From: Aestuariirhabdus litorea
Lineage (GTDB): Bacteria; Pseudomonadota; Gammaproteobacteria; Pseudomonadales; Aestuariirhabdaceae
Direction: 5' to 3'
NCBI RefSeq assembly: GCF_003864255.1
Contig: NZ_QWEZ01000001.1
Span: 496,001-560,000 of the forward strand
Length of the DNA: 64,000 nucleotides
Shown here piece by piece: positions 24,135-35,534 of the stretch; position 1 is the stretch's first letter, and each line of letters starts with the position of its first letter. The notes below the pieces were generated by a model. It did not search any database and was not told the origin of the DNA. It worked only from the letters and a program-made list of their open reading frames with translations. Position numbers and translations under genes: made by a program.

Positions 24135-26873
24135 TTATTGGGAAAATAGTTTGTTGTTGGCCTGCCGGTTGAGGGCGGGCAGCTGCTGGACGAGCAGTTC
24201 GAAGGTGAGCGGTTTGCTGTAGAAGTAGCCCTGGGCGTAGCTGCACAGTTGCTGGCGCAGGAAGTCCTGCTGCTCGGCGGTTTCCACCCCCTCGGCCACG
24301 ACCCGCAGGTTGAGGCGGTGGGCCATGGCGATGACGGCGGCGGTGATCTCCATGTCGCCGCTGTTGTAGGGGATATCCTGTACGAAGGAGCGGTCGACCT
24401 TGATCAGGTCGATCGGGAACTGGCGCAGGTAGGCGAGGGAGGAGTAGCCGGTGCCGAAATCGTCGATCGACAGGGTAACGCCGATGCGTTTGAGCTGGTT
24501 CATCTGCTCGATCGCCTGGTCGACCTTGTCCATCAGCATGCTTTCGGTGATCTCGAACTCCAGCTGGGTGGGGTCGATGCCCGACTCGCAGATCGCCATC
24601 TTGATGGTTTCGATCAGGCTGGGCTCGCGGAACTGGCGCGCGGAAAGGTTGACCGCAATGTTGAGGTGGCCGTAGCCCTCCTCGGTCAGGCGCACAATGT
24701 AGTCACAGCAGGTGCGGATGATCCAGTTGCCGATCTCGATGATCTGCCCTGTATCCTCGGCGATGGGGATAAAGTGGTCCGGCGGGATCATGCCCCGCTC
24801 CGGGTGGTTCCAGCGCAGCAGGGCCTCCATCCCGCAGATGGTCCCATCGGCCAGGTCAACCTTGGGCTGCAGGTTCAGGTAGAGTTCTTCATTGGCCATG
24901 GCGTTGCGCAGTTCGTTTTCGAGGAACAGGCGCAGCTGCGCCTCCTCGTTCATGGTCTCGGTAAAGAACTGGAGGGTGTTTTTGCCCTGGGCCTTGGCCT
25001 TGTACATCGCCAGGTCGGCGTGGCGCATGATGCTGTTGATGTCGCTGCCATCGCCGGGGGCGAGGGTAATACCCAGACTGGCCGACACCATGATCTGGTG
25101 GTCGTCGATGTAAAACGGTTTGCTGATGATGGTAAGGATATTCTTGGCGACGGCACCGGCATCAGAGGGCTTCTCCACCTCGTGCAGGAGGATGGTGAAC
25201 TCGTCCCCACCGATGCGGGCCACGCCATCGCTGGTGCGGACGCAGGCCTTGATGCGGGTAGCGACCTGGATCAGCAGCTGATCCCCGGTGCGGTGGCCGA
25301 GGCTGTCGTTAATGCGCTTGAAGTTGTCGATATCGAGGAACAACAGGGCGATCTGTGAACCGCTGCGCTCGCAGTTGAGCAGCGCCTGCTGCAGCTTCTC
25401 CTGAAACAGCTGGCGGTTTTCCAGGCCGGTCAGGGGGTCGCTGAAGGCGAGTTTCTCGATATGGGCCTGGGCATCCTTCTGGCCCGTGGTATCCAGGTAC
25501 ACCCCCATGAACTGGCACAGCTGTTTGCGCTCATCGAGCACGGGGGTGAGGGTCATATGGGCCCAATAGAGGTTGCCCTGTTTGCTGCGGGCACGCACCT
25601 CGCCCTGCCAGAGCGCCTGTTGCTCGAACAGGCTCTCCCTGATCTGGCTGTCGAGGCTCTGTTGCACAAGCTGCAGGCGCTCCAGCAAGGGTTGCCCGAT
25701 CAGCTCGTCGGCCTGGAAGCCGGTGATGTTGGAGAACGCGTGGTTGACGTAGACGAACTCGCCGTTGCGGTTCAGCATCATCACCCCACTGTTACTCTGC
25801 TCGACGGCGTTACGGAAGGCGCGCAGCTCGTCCAGTAGCCCCTGTTTCTGCTGATTCATGATCTGCAGCTCCAGGAAGTCGGCGACCGAAGCGAGGAAAA
25901 AACGCTCGTCGCTGTGCCAGGTACGGCGACGGTTATCGCAATCGGCGATCAACACGCCACAGATGGTCTGGTTGGAGCCGGTCAGGGGAGCGAAGATCAG
26001 CCGGTTGTCAGCGGCGGAGGGCAGGGTCTCCTGCAGCTCGTTCACCACCTCGGGGTGGTCCCCCTGGTGCAGGATCAGGATGCGCTGCTGGCGAAGGAAC
26101 TCGAGCAGCTGCGGGTGGCTGTCGGGGCGGATGGTTGCCGGGGGGCTGAAGGCGTCGGTGGCGGTGTCGTAGAGCAGGTCTGAGACCGCTGCGTTATCCT
26201 CAAACATCCAGATACCGAGGCGGTCGGTACGCAGGATACGGCAGCAGAGGTGGCAGATCTCCTTGAGAAGCTGGTGGAAGTCGTAGCGCTTGCTCGATGC
26301 CATATCCACCAGGCGGCTGAGGGTTTGTTGCTGGCCCTGAATGCGCTGGAGTTCGGTGGAGCGAGCCTCCTGCAGCTCGATCTGGGTGAGCAGGGCCCGT
26401 TTCAGCTCCTGGTTGGCCAGTTGCAGCTTGGAGGCGCTCAGTTTGAGCTCTCCCTGCAGCTGCGAATGCTGGGTGCGAAGCTGCTCCTCCCGGTTGACGC
26501 GGTCGCTGATGTCGAGCCAGAGCCCTTCGATCATCTGGGCGTTGTCAGGCGCACGCTGGCCCCGATCCTGTATCCAGCGGATGGAGCCATCCTTGTGGCG
26601 AATCGAGTACTCGATGGAGAACCGGTTTTGCTCCCTGAGCTGGCGCTCGATCTGCTGCTGCAGCTCCTGCTGGCGCGAAAGCGGGATGACGGAGAGTAGC
26701 TGGGCGCTGTCATCCGCTCCCCGGGGCCGGTAGCCACAGAGTGCCTGCAGGCCATCGTTGAGCCACTCGGGTTGCCAGGGGGGAGTGATGTTTCGGCGAT
26801 AGATCACGCCCGGCAGCAGGTTGAGCCCACTGTCACTGAAACTGGGGGTAGCGCGATCACGGCTTAGGGTCAT
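24135..26873 (-). CDS. PAS/GAF/GGDEF/EAL cyclic-di-GMP signalling protein
   Basis: About 912 residues from ATG 26873, which has AAGGAG 12 bases upstream; the frame continues to ATG 26930 but across a strong hairpin. Order: PAS (about 25-135), coiled coil, GAF-like (about 190-350), PAS/PAC (about 355-480), GGDEF (about 485-650), EAL (about 660-905). Both output motifs look intact: RIGGDEF, and EAL (GMEALLRW) with DDFGTGYSSL and EGVETAEQ. It could make and degrade c-di-GMP; which activity dominates cannot be told. It has no membrane segment, so it senses a cytosolic signal. It is monocistronic, between acs and the tRNA. Confidence 0.92.
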   Translation of the reverse strand: MTLSRDRATPSFSDSGLNLLPGVIYRRNITPPWQPEWLNDGLQALCGYRPRGADDSAQLLSVIPLSRQQELQQQIERQLREQNRFSIEYSIRHKDGSIRWIQDRGQRAPDNAQMIEGLWLDISDRVNREEQLRTQHSQLQGELKLSASKLQLANQELKRALLTQIELQEARSTELQRIQGQQQTLSRLVDMASSKRYDFHQLLKEICHLCCRILRTDRLGIWMFEDNAAVSDLLYDTATDAFSPPATIRPDSHPQLLEFLRQQRILILHQGDHPEVVNELQETLPSAADNRLIFAPLTGSNQTICGVLIADCDNRRRTWHSDERFFLASVADFLELQIMNQQKQGLLDELRAFRNAVEQSNSGVMMLNRNGEFVYVNHAFSNITGFQADELIGQPLLERLQLVQQSLDSQIRESLFEQQALWQGEVRARSKQGNLYWAHMTLTPVLDERKQLCQFMGVYLDTTGQKDAQAHIEKLAFSDPLTGLENRQLFQEKLQQALLNCERSGSQIALLFLDIDNFKRINDSLGHRTGDQLLIQVATRIKACVRTSDGVARIGGDEFTILLHEVEKPSDAGAVAKNILTIISKPFYIDDHQIMVSASLGITLAPGDGSDINSIMRHADLAMYKAKAQGKNTLQFFTETMNEEAQLRLFLENELRNAMANEELYLNLQPKVDLADGTICGMEALLRWNHPERGMIPPDHFIPIAEDTGQIIEIGNWIIRTCCDYIVRLTEEGYGHLNIAVNLSARQFREPSLIETIKMAICESGIDPTQLEFEITESMLMDKVDQAIEQMNQLKRIGVTLSIDDFGTGYSSLAYLRQFPIDLIKVDRSFVQDIPYNSGDMEITAAVIAMAHRLNLRVVAEGVETAEQQDFLRQQLCSYAQGYFYSKPLTFELLVQQLPALNRQANNKLFSQ

Positions 26874-26899
26874 TCCCGGCGATATCTCCTTAGGGGGTA

Positions 26900-26926
26900 C
26901 TGGGCACGGCATCCTGCCGTGCCCAG
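26900..26926. other. Strong GC-rich hairpin in the leader of the GGDEF/EAL gene
   Basis: CTGGGCACGGCA / TGCCGTGCCCAG is a perfect 12-bp stem with a 3-base loop. It lies between the two candidate start codons (26930 and 26873) and 27 bp before the preferred ATG. It has no T tract, so it is probably not a terminator. It may be an mRNA leader structure or a protein site. Confidence 0.6.
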
Positions 26927-26998
26927 GCATTGAGTTTATATCAGTTTAGTCGCCGTCGATGGCGGACTGGATGTTGGCATCATATAACTTTTGAGACC

Positions 26999-27026
26999 TA
27001 AAAAAAAACCCAGCCAAATGGCTGGG
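26999..27026 (-). terminator. Rho-independent terminator of acs
   Basis: On the minus strand CCCAGCC-ATTT-GGCTGGG is followed by a run of at least eight T. It begins 37 bp after the acs stop codon. Confidence 0.93.
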
Positions 27027-27062
27027 TATAAGAGTTACGATTACTTAGAGGTCAGTTCTTAT

Positions 27063-29015
<1,953 letters not shown>

Positions 29016-29313
29016 CGTGCGTACCTTTTGCTGTAATTGATTCGTGTTATTTGTAGTGCGGAGAGAGAAACCCGCCCCCTGGCCGGGGGTTCAGGGTTCC
29101 TCCCAACGGCACCTTTATCGGGGGGCAATTCAAGCTGGTGCTATTTTGGACAGCCCCCCTTCGGGCAACCATTAGACATTGGTATATCGGCGAGTCGGGT
29201 CAGTCGAGGGCGCTGAAACCCCCGTTCCAGAGCGCTTCTAAGGCACCTGTCTTTTTGTCTTGCAATACCGGTTAAGGGGGCGAAGTGAGGGGGAGGCAGA
29301 GCGCTATCGGCCG
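29016..29313. other. Intergenic region upstream of acs
   Basis: About 300 bp between the exonuclease stop and the acs start, expected to hold the acs promoter and the CrbR site. I see no confident -35/-10 pair or FNR site. A small GC hairpin (CCCCC-TGGCC-GGGGG, 29075-29089) lies in the likely leader. Confidence 0.4.
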
Positions 29314-29940
29314 TCAAACGCTCGGTGGCGGGCCGTATTTCAGGCGCACATACATGAGGGCGGTGGTGAGGGCGTCGCCATAAGCGGTATGGCGCTCCGT
29401 GACCGGCAGCTTGAGCTGGCTGGCAATGGTTTCAAAGCGCGCGTCCACCTCCATATCGGGGTGCTGGCGCCGCACCTTTTTCAGGTAATAATGGCTCAGC
29501 TCGATACTGCGGTTGGGGAGGCTGAAGCCCAGCAGCTCCTTGTAGTGGCGATTAAGGACGCCGATATCGAAGCTGATGTAGTAACCGAGGATCGGCCGGT
29601 TACCAATAAAGTGGAGCAGGTCCCGCAGGGCCTGCTCGGTGTCCATCTGGCCCTGCAGGTCGATGGTTCTTAATTTGTGAATCAGTATCGCTTCCGGGTC
29701 CATCTCCTTGGGGGCGTTGAGCTTGACGTCAAACCGGCGGCTGGTGAGGATCTCGTTGCCCCTCACCGGCACCGCACCGATCGACAGTATATGGGCCGTC
29801 TTGGGGTCGAGGTTGGTGGTTTCCATATCGAGGGAGATGTATTCGTCCCCCTCGTAGCGCTCAAACAGGTAGCTGAATTCGCTGTTGCGAAAGCGGTAGC
29901 TGTTGATGTGGCGTAGCACGGAGCTGTTAAACATGCTCAT
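29314..29940 (-). CDS. DEDDh 3'-5' exonuclease (DnaQ/epsilon-like)
   Basis: About 208 residues. Exo I 'ISLDMETTNLDPKTAHILSI' (D, E), Exo II 'LGYYISFDIGVLNRH' (D) and Exo III 'ERHTAYGDALTTALMY' (H, D) give a complete DEDDh site, so an active 3'-5' exonuclease is expected. I start at ATG 29940; a TTG at 29949 would overlap the stop of the preceding gene. The downstream position after the cNMP/CBS/DUF294 gene is a conserved pairing in gammaproteobacteria; the shared role is unknown. It is not the replicative epsilon subunit, judged from context and divergence. Confidence 0.88.
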   Translation of the reverse strand: MSMFNSSVLRHINSYRFRNSEFSYLFERYEGDEYISLDMETTNLDPKTAHILSIGAVPVRGNEILTSRRFDVKLNAPKEMDPEAILIHKLRTIDLQGQMDTEQALRDLLHFIGNRPILGYYISFDIGVLNRHYKELLGFSLPNRSIELSHYYLKKVRRQHPDMEVDARFETIASQLKLPVTERHTAYGDALTTALMYVRLKYGPPPSV

Positions 29941-29945
29941 GATGT

Positions 29946-31754
29946 TCAAGGGTTCTCCAGATGGAAGTGCACTTCCAGGTACTGCTTGAACTTCTTCACC
30001 ACGTGCAGGGCATGACGCAGCAGGTCGCGCTGGCTGCGGGAGTGGGTCCCGAGATCGAGCAGCTGCGCATCGGGTTGCTGGTCTCCGCTTCGCTGCTGTT
30101 CAAGCTGTAGCTGCAGGAACAACTGCAGGGCTTCGGCCAGGTTACCGGCCAGCCCCTTGTCGAGCACGCCGTTGTGGGCCAGCTCATCGATGCGCTCGAA
30201 AGTGTTGCTCAGCGGCAGCCGCTGCTCCATCGCCAGCGCACGAACCCCCTGTACAATCGGGAACACCCCTCCGCGGTTCAGGTCCAGGCTGTGCCAGGAG
30301 AGTTTGAGCTGGCCAAAAAAGGTGAGGGGAGTATGGAACTGCAGTGCCGGGCGGGTGAAGTTGCGAACAAACAGGTGGTCGGAGGAGATCTGCCGCAGTT
30401 GCCGCTGCTGGAAATCATGGGACAGCCCCAGCTTGCCGGCCACTCCGTGGACATCAAACACGGTGGCAATCTTCTGGATATTCTCGCTGGAGGGGTCGAG
30501 GATCCAGCGATTGCTCTGGTCCAGCCACTGCTTCAATGGCTTTGCCCACATCGGGTTGCCGACGCAGACTTCCCCCTTGCTCGGGGTGTAGCCCAGGCTG
30601 ACCAGCTCGGCGTGCATCGCCTGCATGGTGGGCTGGCAGGCCTCCCACGCATAGTTGTCTTCGATAATCAGGCCATAATCGAGGGGACCTTTAAGGATCT
30701 GCTCGTTGCGCCCGGCGCTGCCCATGAACACCAGGCAGCAGTGCTGTTGCACCTCGGTGGGGACATGGCGATCGAATACCTTGCTGACCACCTGCTCGTG
30801 CAGTGTCGATAGCAGCTTGCTGATAAAGCGGCTCTTGATGCCGTTGGTCATCAGGCGCTCGATCAGCTCATCGAGACTTTCCACGGCTCGTTTCAGGTCG
30901 GCTGCATCGTTGGCACGGGCAATACGCAGTGCCAGAATGTGAGAGTGTGTCGATAGCAGGCTGAGGATGTGGGTCAGGGTCAGCACCCCGAGCACCTTAT
31001 CCGGGGTGAGGCTGTCGTACACCACTACCCGCTCGATCTTGTGGCGGGTCATCAGCAGCATGGCATCGAAGAGAAAATCCCCGGTCTGCACCGAGATCAG
31101 CTCGTAGTGGGCGAGGCTGGCGACCGGGGTGTCGACCGACATCCGCTCCAGCACAGAAGCGTGCAGCAGGTCGGTGCCGGTGAGCATGCCGTAGCCGCGG
31201 TCACTCTTGATCAGCGCACAGTCGGTGTGGGTCTGTTTCATCTGCAGGGTGACTTCGGCGATGGTCGCATCGGCGTCCACGATCTGCAGGGGCAATATGT
31301 TGTCGGGCTCAATCTTGTTGAGGATAAACTCGGAGAGGTTCTGTTGTCCCTCCTGCTTCATCAGCTGCTGCTTGTCCACCAGGTCGGTCTGGAAGTAGCG
31401 GCGGAAGCGGGTGTTCTGCGAACTCAGCTGGTCAAAGGTAGTACGGGGGAGCTGGTAGCAGATGGTCTCTTCCAGGCAGACATATTCGTGCTTGCTGGTG
31501 CCCGAAAAAAGCGAGCGGATATCGAACATGTCGTCGTGGGTATAGTGGGCGTAGATATCCTCGTGATCGGTGCCGTTACGCTCCTCGACCACCCCCTTGT
31601 GGATAATATGCAGCCCCTTGGTGGGCTGCTGGGCCTGAACGATGATATCGCCATCGGCGTGGTAGCTGAGATCAAGGTTGTTGATCACCAACTGGCGCTC
31701 ACTCTCGCTCAGGGTGTCGAAGGGGGGGTTGTTAAAATTGAAACTGCCGGGCAT
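29946..31754 (-). CDS. cNMP-binding/CBS/DUF294 putative nucleotidyltransferase, degenerate motif
   Basis: A 602-residue protein: cyclic-nucleotide-binding-like domain (about 13-125), two CBS motifs (about 150-270), helical linker, DUF294 nucleotidyltransferase (about 315-455), DUF294 C-terminal helices (to 600). The nucleotidyltransferase motif GSAGRNEQ is at 345-352, but the following acidic pair, usually TDQDN, reads GPLDY (356-360). The first metal-binding Asp is replaced by Pro and only D359 remains. Catalysis is therefore doubtful. Relatives resemble GlnD-like regulators. It is coupled to the exonuclease gene and divergent from the CrbS-like kinase, suggesting a link to acetate control. 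Confidence 0.88.
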   Translation of the reverse strand: MPGSFNFNNPPFDTLSESERQLVINNLDLSYHADGDIIVQAQQPTKGLHIIHKGVVEERNGTDHEDIYAHYTHDDMFDIRSLFSGTSKHEYVCLEETICYQLPRTTFDQLSSQNTRFRRYFQTDLVDKQQLMKQEGQQNLSEFILNKIEPDNILPLQIVDADATIAEVTLQMKQTHTDCALIKSDRGYGMLTGTDLLHASVLERMSVDTPVASLAHYELISVQTGDFLFDAMLLMTRHKIERVVVYDSLTPDKVLGVLTLTHILSLLSTHSHILALRIARANDAADLKRAVESLDELIERLMTNGIKSRFISKLLSTLHEQVVSKVFDRHVPTEVQQHCCLVFMGSAGRNEQILKGPLDYGLIIEDNYAWEACQPTMQAMHAELVSLGYTPSKGEVCVGNPMWAKPLKQWLDQSNRWILDPSSENIQKIATVFDVHGVAGKLGLSHDFQQRQLRQISSDHLFVRNFTRPALQFHTPLTFFGQLKLSWHSLDLNRGGVFPIVQGVRALAMEQRLPLSNTFERIDELAHNGVLDKGLAGNLAEALQLFLQLQLEQQRSGDQQPDAQLLDLGTHSRSQRDLLRHALHVVKKFKQYLEVHFHLENP

Positions 31755-31992
31755 CGCTTTTACCTAAAGGTCAGAGTGTCGCCGCAGGACTTGATCACTC
31801 CTGTCTTATCGTTCTTGTTAGCCCTCGAATTTATGCCAGCAGGGGGGCAAACTCCAGCCGACCTTAGTAGTAAGCTGGCCCCCGCATGCCCGGGAAGGAG
31901 CAGCGGGCTGCAGGAATCGGGTGCATCCCTTGACGGCATCGCCAAATCCCTGAACCATGAGCCTTTTGTGGTGTGTTAAGCAGGAAGGCGAC

Positions 31993-34900
31993 ATGTTCCA
32001 GGGTTGGCTGATCGCGGTGATCTCCGTGGTCTATATATTGGTGCTCTTTGTGGTTGCCTTTTACGGCGACAAGAAGCTGGGCGATGACAGTCGTTTGCGC
32101 TGGCTGGTCTACAGCCTTTCGCTGACCGTTTACTGCACCTCCTGGACCTTTTTCGGCGCCGTCGGACAGGCGGCCCACAGTCTGTGGTCCTTCCTGCCCA
32201 TCTATCTGGGTCCGATCCTGATGTTCCTGTTTGGCTCGAAATTGATCGCCCGTATCATCCGCATCAGTAAACAGGAGAACATCACCTCCATCGCCGACTT
32301 CATCGCCGCCCGTTATGGCAAATCGCAGATGCTGGCGGTGTGTGTCACCCTGATCGCGGTGTTCGGGGTGCTGCCTTACATCGCACTGCAGCTCAAAGCG
32401 ATCATGATGGGCTACAACCTGCTCAGTGCCGGTAGCGAGGATCAGCTGGTGTCGGGGTTTGCCCTCGACTTTGGCCAGGACACCGCGCTGTTGGTGACCC
32501 TCACCCTGGGGGCCTTTACCCTGCTCTTTGGTACCCGCCACCTTGATGCCACCGAGCACCACCGGGGGATGATGCTGGCGATCTCCTTCGAGTCGATCAT
32601 CAAGCTGGTGGCGATCCTGGTGGTGGGGATCTACATCACCTACGTGGTCAACGACGGGTACGCCGATATCTGGCAGAAGGCGCAGGCGGTAGAGCATACC
32701 CGTAGCCTGATCGAAAGGGGCTCCAATATCTGGATCATGTTGGCGCAAACGGTACTGGCGGGGCTGGTGATCCTCTGCCTGCCGCGCCAGTTCCACGTTA
32801 CCGTGGTGGAGAACCTGGAGCCCGATGACCTCAACAGGGCGCGCTGGCTGTTTCCGGCCTACCTTATCGGGGCGGTGATCTTCGTGGTGCCGATCGCCCT
32901 GGCCGGGCAGTTGATCTTCAGTGGCGGCGGCGTGGTAGCCGACACCTTCGTGATGAACCTGCCGCTGGCCATGGGACAGAAGCAGATTGCGCTGCTGGCC
33001 TTTGTGGGGGGGGCGTCGGCGGCGATCAGTATGGTGATCGTGGCCACCATTGCCCTTAGCACCATGGTCAGTAATGACATCGTGCTGCCCCTGATCATGC
33101 GTCGCAACCGGTTCAACAAGACCAGCTTCGATGAGTTCAGCGGCCTGCTGCTGTATGTGCGGCGCACCACCATCATGGTGATCGTGCTGATGGCCTACTT
33201 CTACTACCGGATACTGGGGGGGGTAGACTCGCTGGCCTCCACCGGCCTGCTCTCTTTCGCCGCCGTGGCCCAGTTTGCTCCGGCCATGATCGGCGGGGTC
33301 TACTGGAAGCAGGCCAACAAGAAGGGGGTGATGGCGGGCCTGATCGCCGGCGTTGGCCTCTGGTTCTACACCATGGTGATCCCAACCCTGGTGCGGGCCG
33401 GTGCAATCTCCGAGAGCCTGCTGTCGGAGGGACCCTGGGGGATCGCGGCGCTGAGCCCCGAGGCGATCTTCCGCATCTCGGTACTCGATAGCACCACCAA
33501 TGGCATCGTGGTCAGCCTGGTCGCCAACCTGCTCTGCTTTCTGGTGGTCTCCTGGCTCAGCGAGCCGCGCCTGTCGGAAAAGATGCAGGCGGCGATTTTT
33601 GTGGGGGCACCGGTCAGCGGGGGCGATGAACTCTCCAGTATCAAGGTGACGGTGGCGGATCTCAGCGCGCTGGCGTCCCGTTTTGTTGGCCAGCGGCGGG
33701 TAACCAACAGCTTCGAGCACTTTGCCTTCCGCTTCCAGCAGAGCCTGGCTCCCAACCGCTATGCCTCGCGGGAGTTGCTGGAACACACCGAGCGACTGCT
33801 GGCGGGGGTGATCGGCACCTCTTCGGCGCGGGTGGTGCTGCGCTCGGCGGTCAGCGGCCGGCGCATGCAACTGGACGATGTGGTCTCCATCGTCGATGAG
33901 GCGACCGAGGCGCTGCAGTTCAGCCGCGAGCTGCTGCAGGGGGCGATCGAGAACATCAGCCAGGGAATCAGCGTGGTGGACCGTGACCTGCACCTGGTGG
34001 CCTGGAATCGTCGCTACCTGGATTTCTTCGACTACCCCGAGGGGTTGATCCGGGTGGGGCGCCCGATCGCCGATATCATTCGCTACAACGCCTCGCGGGG
34101 ACTCTGCGGCCCGGGGGATATCGAGGCCCATGTCGCCAAGCGGGTCGATTATATGCGCCAGGGCACGGCCCACTGTTTCGAGCGGGTGATGCCCTCGGGG
34201 CAGGTGGTGGAGATGCAGGGTAATCCGATGCCGGGCGGGGGCTTCGTCACCAGTTTCACTGACATTACCCCCTACCGCAAGGTGACCCGCGAGCTGAAGC
34301 AGATCAACGAGGAGCTGGAGCAGCGGGTGGGTCAGCGCACCAGCGAACTCTCCACCGTCAACCGGCAGCTGGTGGGGGCGATGGCCGATGCGGCCGCGGC
34401 CACCCAGAGCAAGACACGCTTTTTGGCCGCCGCCAGCCACGACCTGATGCAGCCGCTGAACGCCGCGCGCCTGTTCGCGGCCTCGCTGGTGCAGCAGGCC
34501 GAGGGCAGCGATCAGGAACTGGCGAAAAATATCGACAGCTCCCTGCGGGCCGCCGAGGAGCTGCTCACCGACCTGCTGGATATCTCCAAGCTGGATGCCG
34601 GCGGCTTCCACCCCGAGCTGAGTGACTTCCCTGTATCGGACCTGCTGTCGGCGCTGGCGGTGGAGTTTTCTGCGATGGCAGAAAATTCACAGATGCAGTT
34701 CAGTTTGGTGGACTGCCGGGCCGTCATTCGCAGCGACAAGAAGCTGCTGCGGCGCATCGTACAGAACTTCCTCACCAATGCTTTCCGTTACGCTCGCCGC
34801 GGCCGGGTGGTGTTGGGTTGCCGCCGGCTCGGGGATCGGTTGCGGATCGAGATCTGGGATAACGGCCCGGGTATTCCCCAGAGCCGCCTGACCGAGATCT

Positions 34901-35490
34901 TCGAGGAGTTCCGGCGCCTCGACAGCCATGTTACCCAGGAGGTGAAGGGGGTGGGGCTGGGGTTGGCGATCGCCGACCGCATCAGCAAGATACTGGACCA
35001 CCCCCTGGCGGTGCGCTCCAGTGAGGGCAAGGGGTCGGTGTTTTCGGTCGAAGTGCCGCTGGGGGATCCCGAGCGGGTGGCGGTGAGCGCGCCGGTCCGC
35101 GCCAGTGCCGGCAACGCCCTGCAGGGGCGGCGGGTGCTCTGTATCGACAACGAAGAGACCATACTGGCGGGTATGAAAGCCCTGCTGGAGCGCTGGCAGT
35201 GCGAGGTGTTCGTCAGCCGTGACCTGACCGGCGGACTGCGGTTGCTGGAGAGTGGGATCGAGTTTGATATGCTGCTGGCGGATTACCACCTTGACGATGG
35301 CAAGACCGGCCTGGAGGCGATCCTGGCGCTGCGGCAGCAGATGGGGGTGCCGATACCGGCGGTGCTGATCACCGCCGATGGCCGTCAGGAGTTGCAGGAG
35401 CAGGCCCGGGAAGAGGGGGTGGCGTACCTGGCCAAGCCGGTCAAGCCGGCGGCCCTGCGGGCGTTAATGACCAGTATCCAGCGACGTTAG
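31993..35490 (+). CDS. Sodium-solute-symporter/PAS hybrid sensor kinase, CrbS-like
   Basis: About 1165 residues from ATG 31993 (AGGAAGG just upstream). The N-terminal part, to about residue 490, is an SSS-family domain with about 13 membrane segments. A PAS domain ('GISVVDRDLHLVAWNRRYLDFF') follows at about 655-760, then coiled coil, H-box 'FLAAASHDLMQPLNAARLFA', HATPase (NFLTNAFRYARRGRV; DNGPGIP; GLGLAIADRI) and a C-terminal receiver domain with phospho-acceptor Asp in 'DMLLADYHLDDG'. This is the CrbS/MxtR architecture that, with CrbR/ErdR, activates acs in Vibrio and Pseudomonas. It is about 3 kb from acs here. Confidence 0.92.
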   Translation: MFQGWLIAVISVVYILVLFVVAFYGDKKLGDDSRLRWLVYSLSLTVYCTSWTFFGAVGQAAHSLWSFLPIYLGPILMFLFGSKLIARIIRISKQENITSIADFIAARYGKSQMLAVCVTLIAVFGVLPYIALQLKAIMMGYNLLSAGSEDQLVSGFALDFGQDTALLVTLTLGAFTLLFGTRHLDATEHHRGMMLAISFESIIKLVAILVVGIYITYVVNDGYADIWQKAQAVEHTRSLIERGSNIWIMLAQTVLAGLVILCLPRQFHVTVVENLEPDDLNRARWLFPAYLIGAVIFVVPIALAGQLIFSGGGVVADTFVMNLPLAMGQKQIALLAFVGGASAAISMVIVATIALSTMVSNDIVLPLIMRRNRFNKTSFDEFSGLLLYVRRTTIMVIVLMAYFYYRILGGVDSLASTGLLSFAAVAQFAPAMIGGVYWKQANKKGVMAGLIAGVGLWFYTMVIPTLVRAGAISESLLSEGPWGIAALSPEAIFRISVLDSTTNGIVVSLVANLLCFLVVSWLSEPRLSEKMQAAIFVGAPVSGGDELSSIKVTVADLSALASRFVGQRRVTNSFEHFAFRFQQSLAPNRYASRELLEHTERLLAGVIGTSSARVVLRSAVSGRRMQLDDVVSIVDEATEALQFSRELLQGAIENISQGISVVDRDLHLVAWNRRYLDFFDYPEGLIRVGRPIADIIRYNASRGLCGPGDIEAHVAKRVDYMRQGTAHCFERVMPSGQVVEMQGNPMPGGGFVTSFTDITPYRKVTRELKQINEELEQRVGQRTSELSTVNRQLVGAMADAAAATQSKTRFLAAASHDLMQPLNAARLFAASLVQQAEGSDQELAKNIDSSLRAAEELLTDLLDISKLDAGGFHPELSDFPVSDLLSALAVEFSAMAENSQMQFSLVDCRAVIRSDKKLLRRIVQNFLTNAFRYARRGRVVLGCRRLGDRLRIEIWDNGPGIPQSRLTEIFEEFRRLDSHVTQEVKGVGLGLAIADRISKILDHPLAVRSSEGKGSVFSVEVPLGDPERVAVSAPVRASAGNALQGRRVLCIDNEETILAGMKALLERWQCEVFVSRDLTGGLRLLESGIEFDMLLADYHLDDGKTGLEAILALRQQMGVPIPAVLITADGRQELQEQAREEGVAYLAKPVKPAALRALMTSIQRR

Positions 35491-35534
35491 CTGAAGGCAG
35501 CCCGGTTCGGAGGTGTTAGCGGTTGCGTTGGCGC

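Noticed and set aside
31864-34611. Long open frame on the minus strand (915 codons) inside the CrbS-like kinase gene
   Set aside because: It is antisense to a clear SSS/PAS/kinase gene; its product is His/Gln/Gly-rich with no domain, as GC-rich third positions produce.
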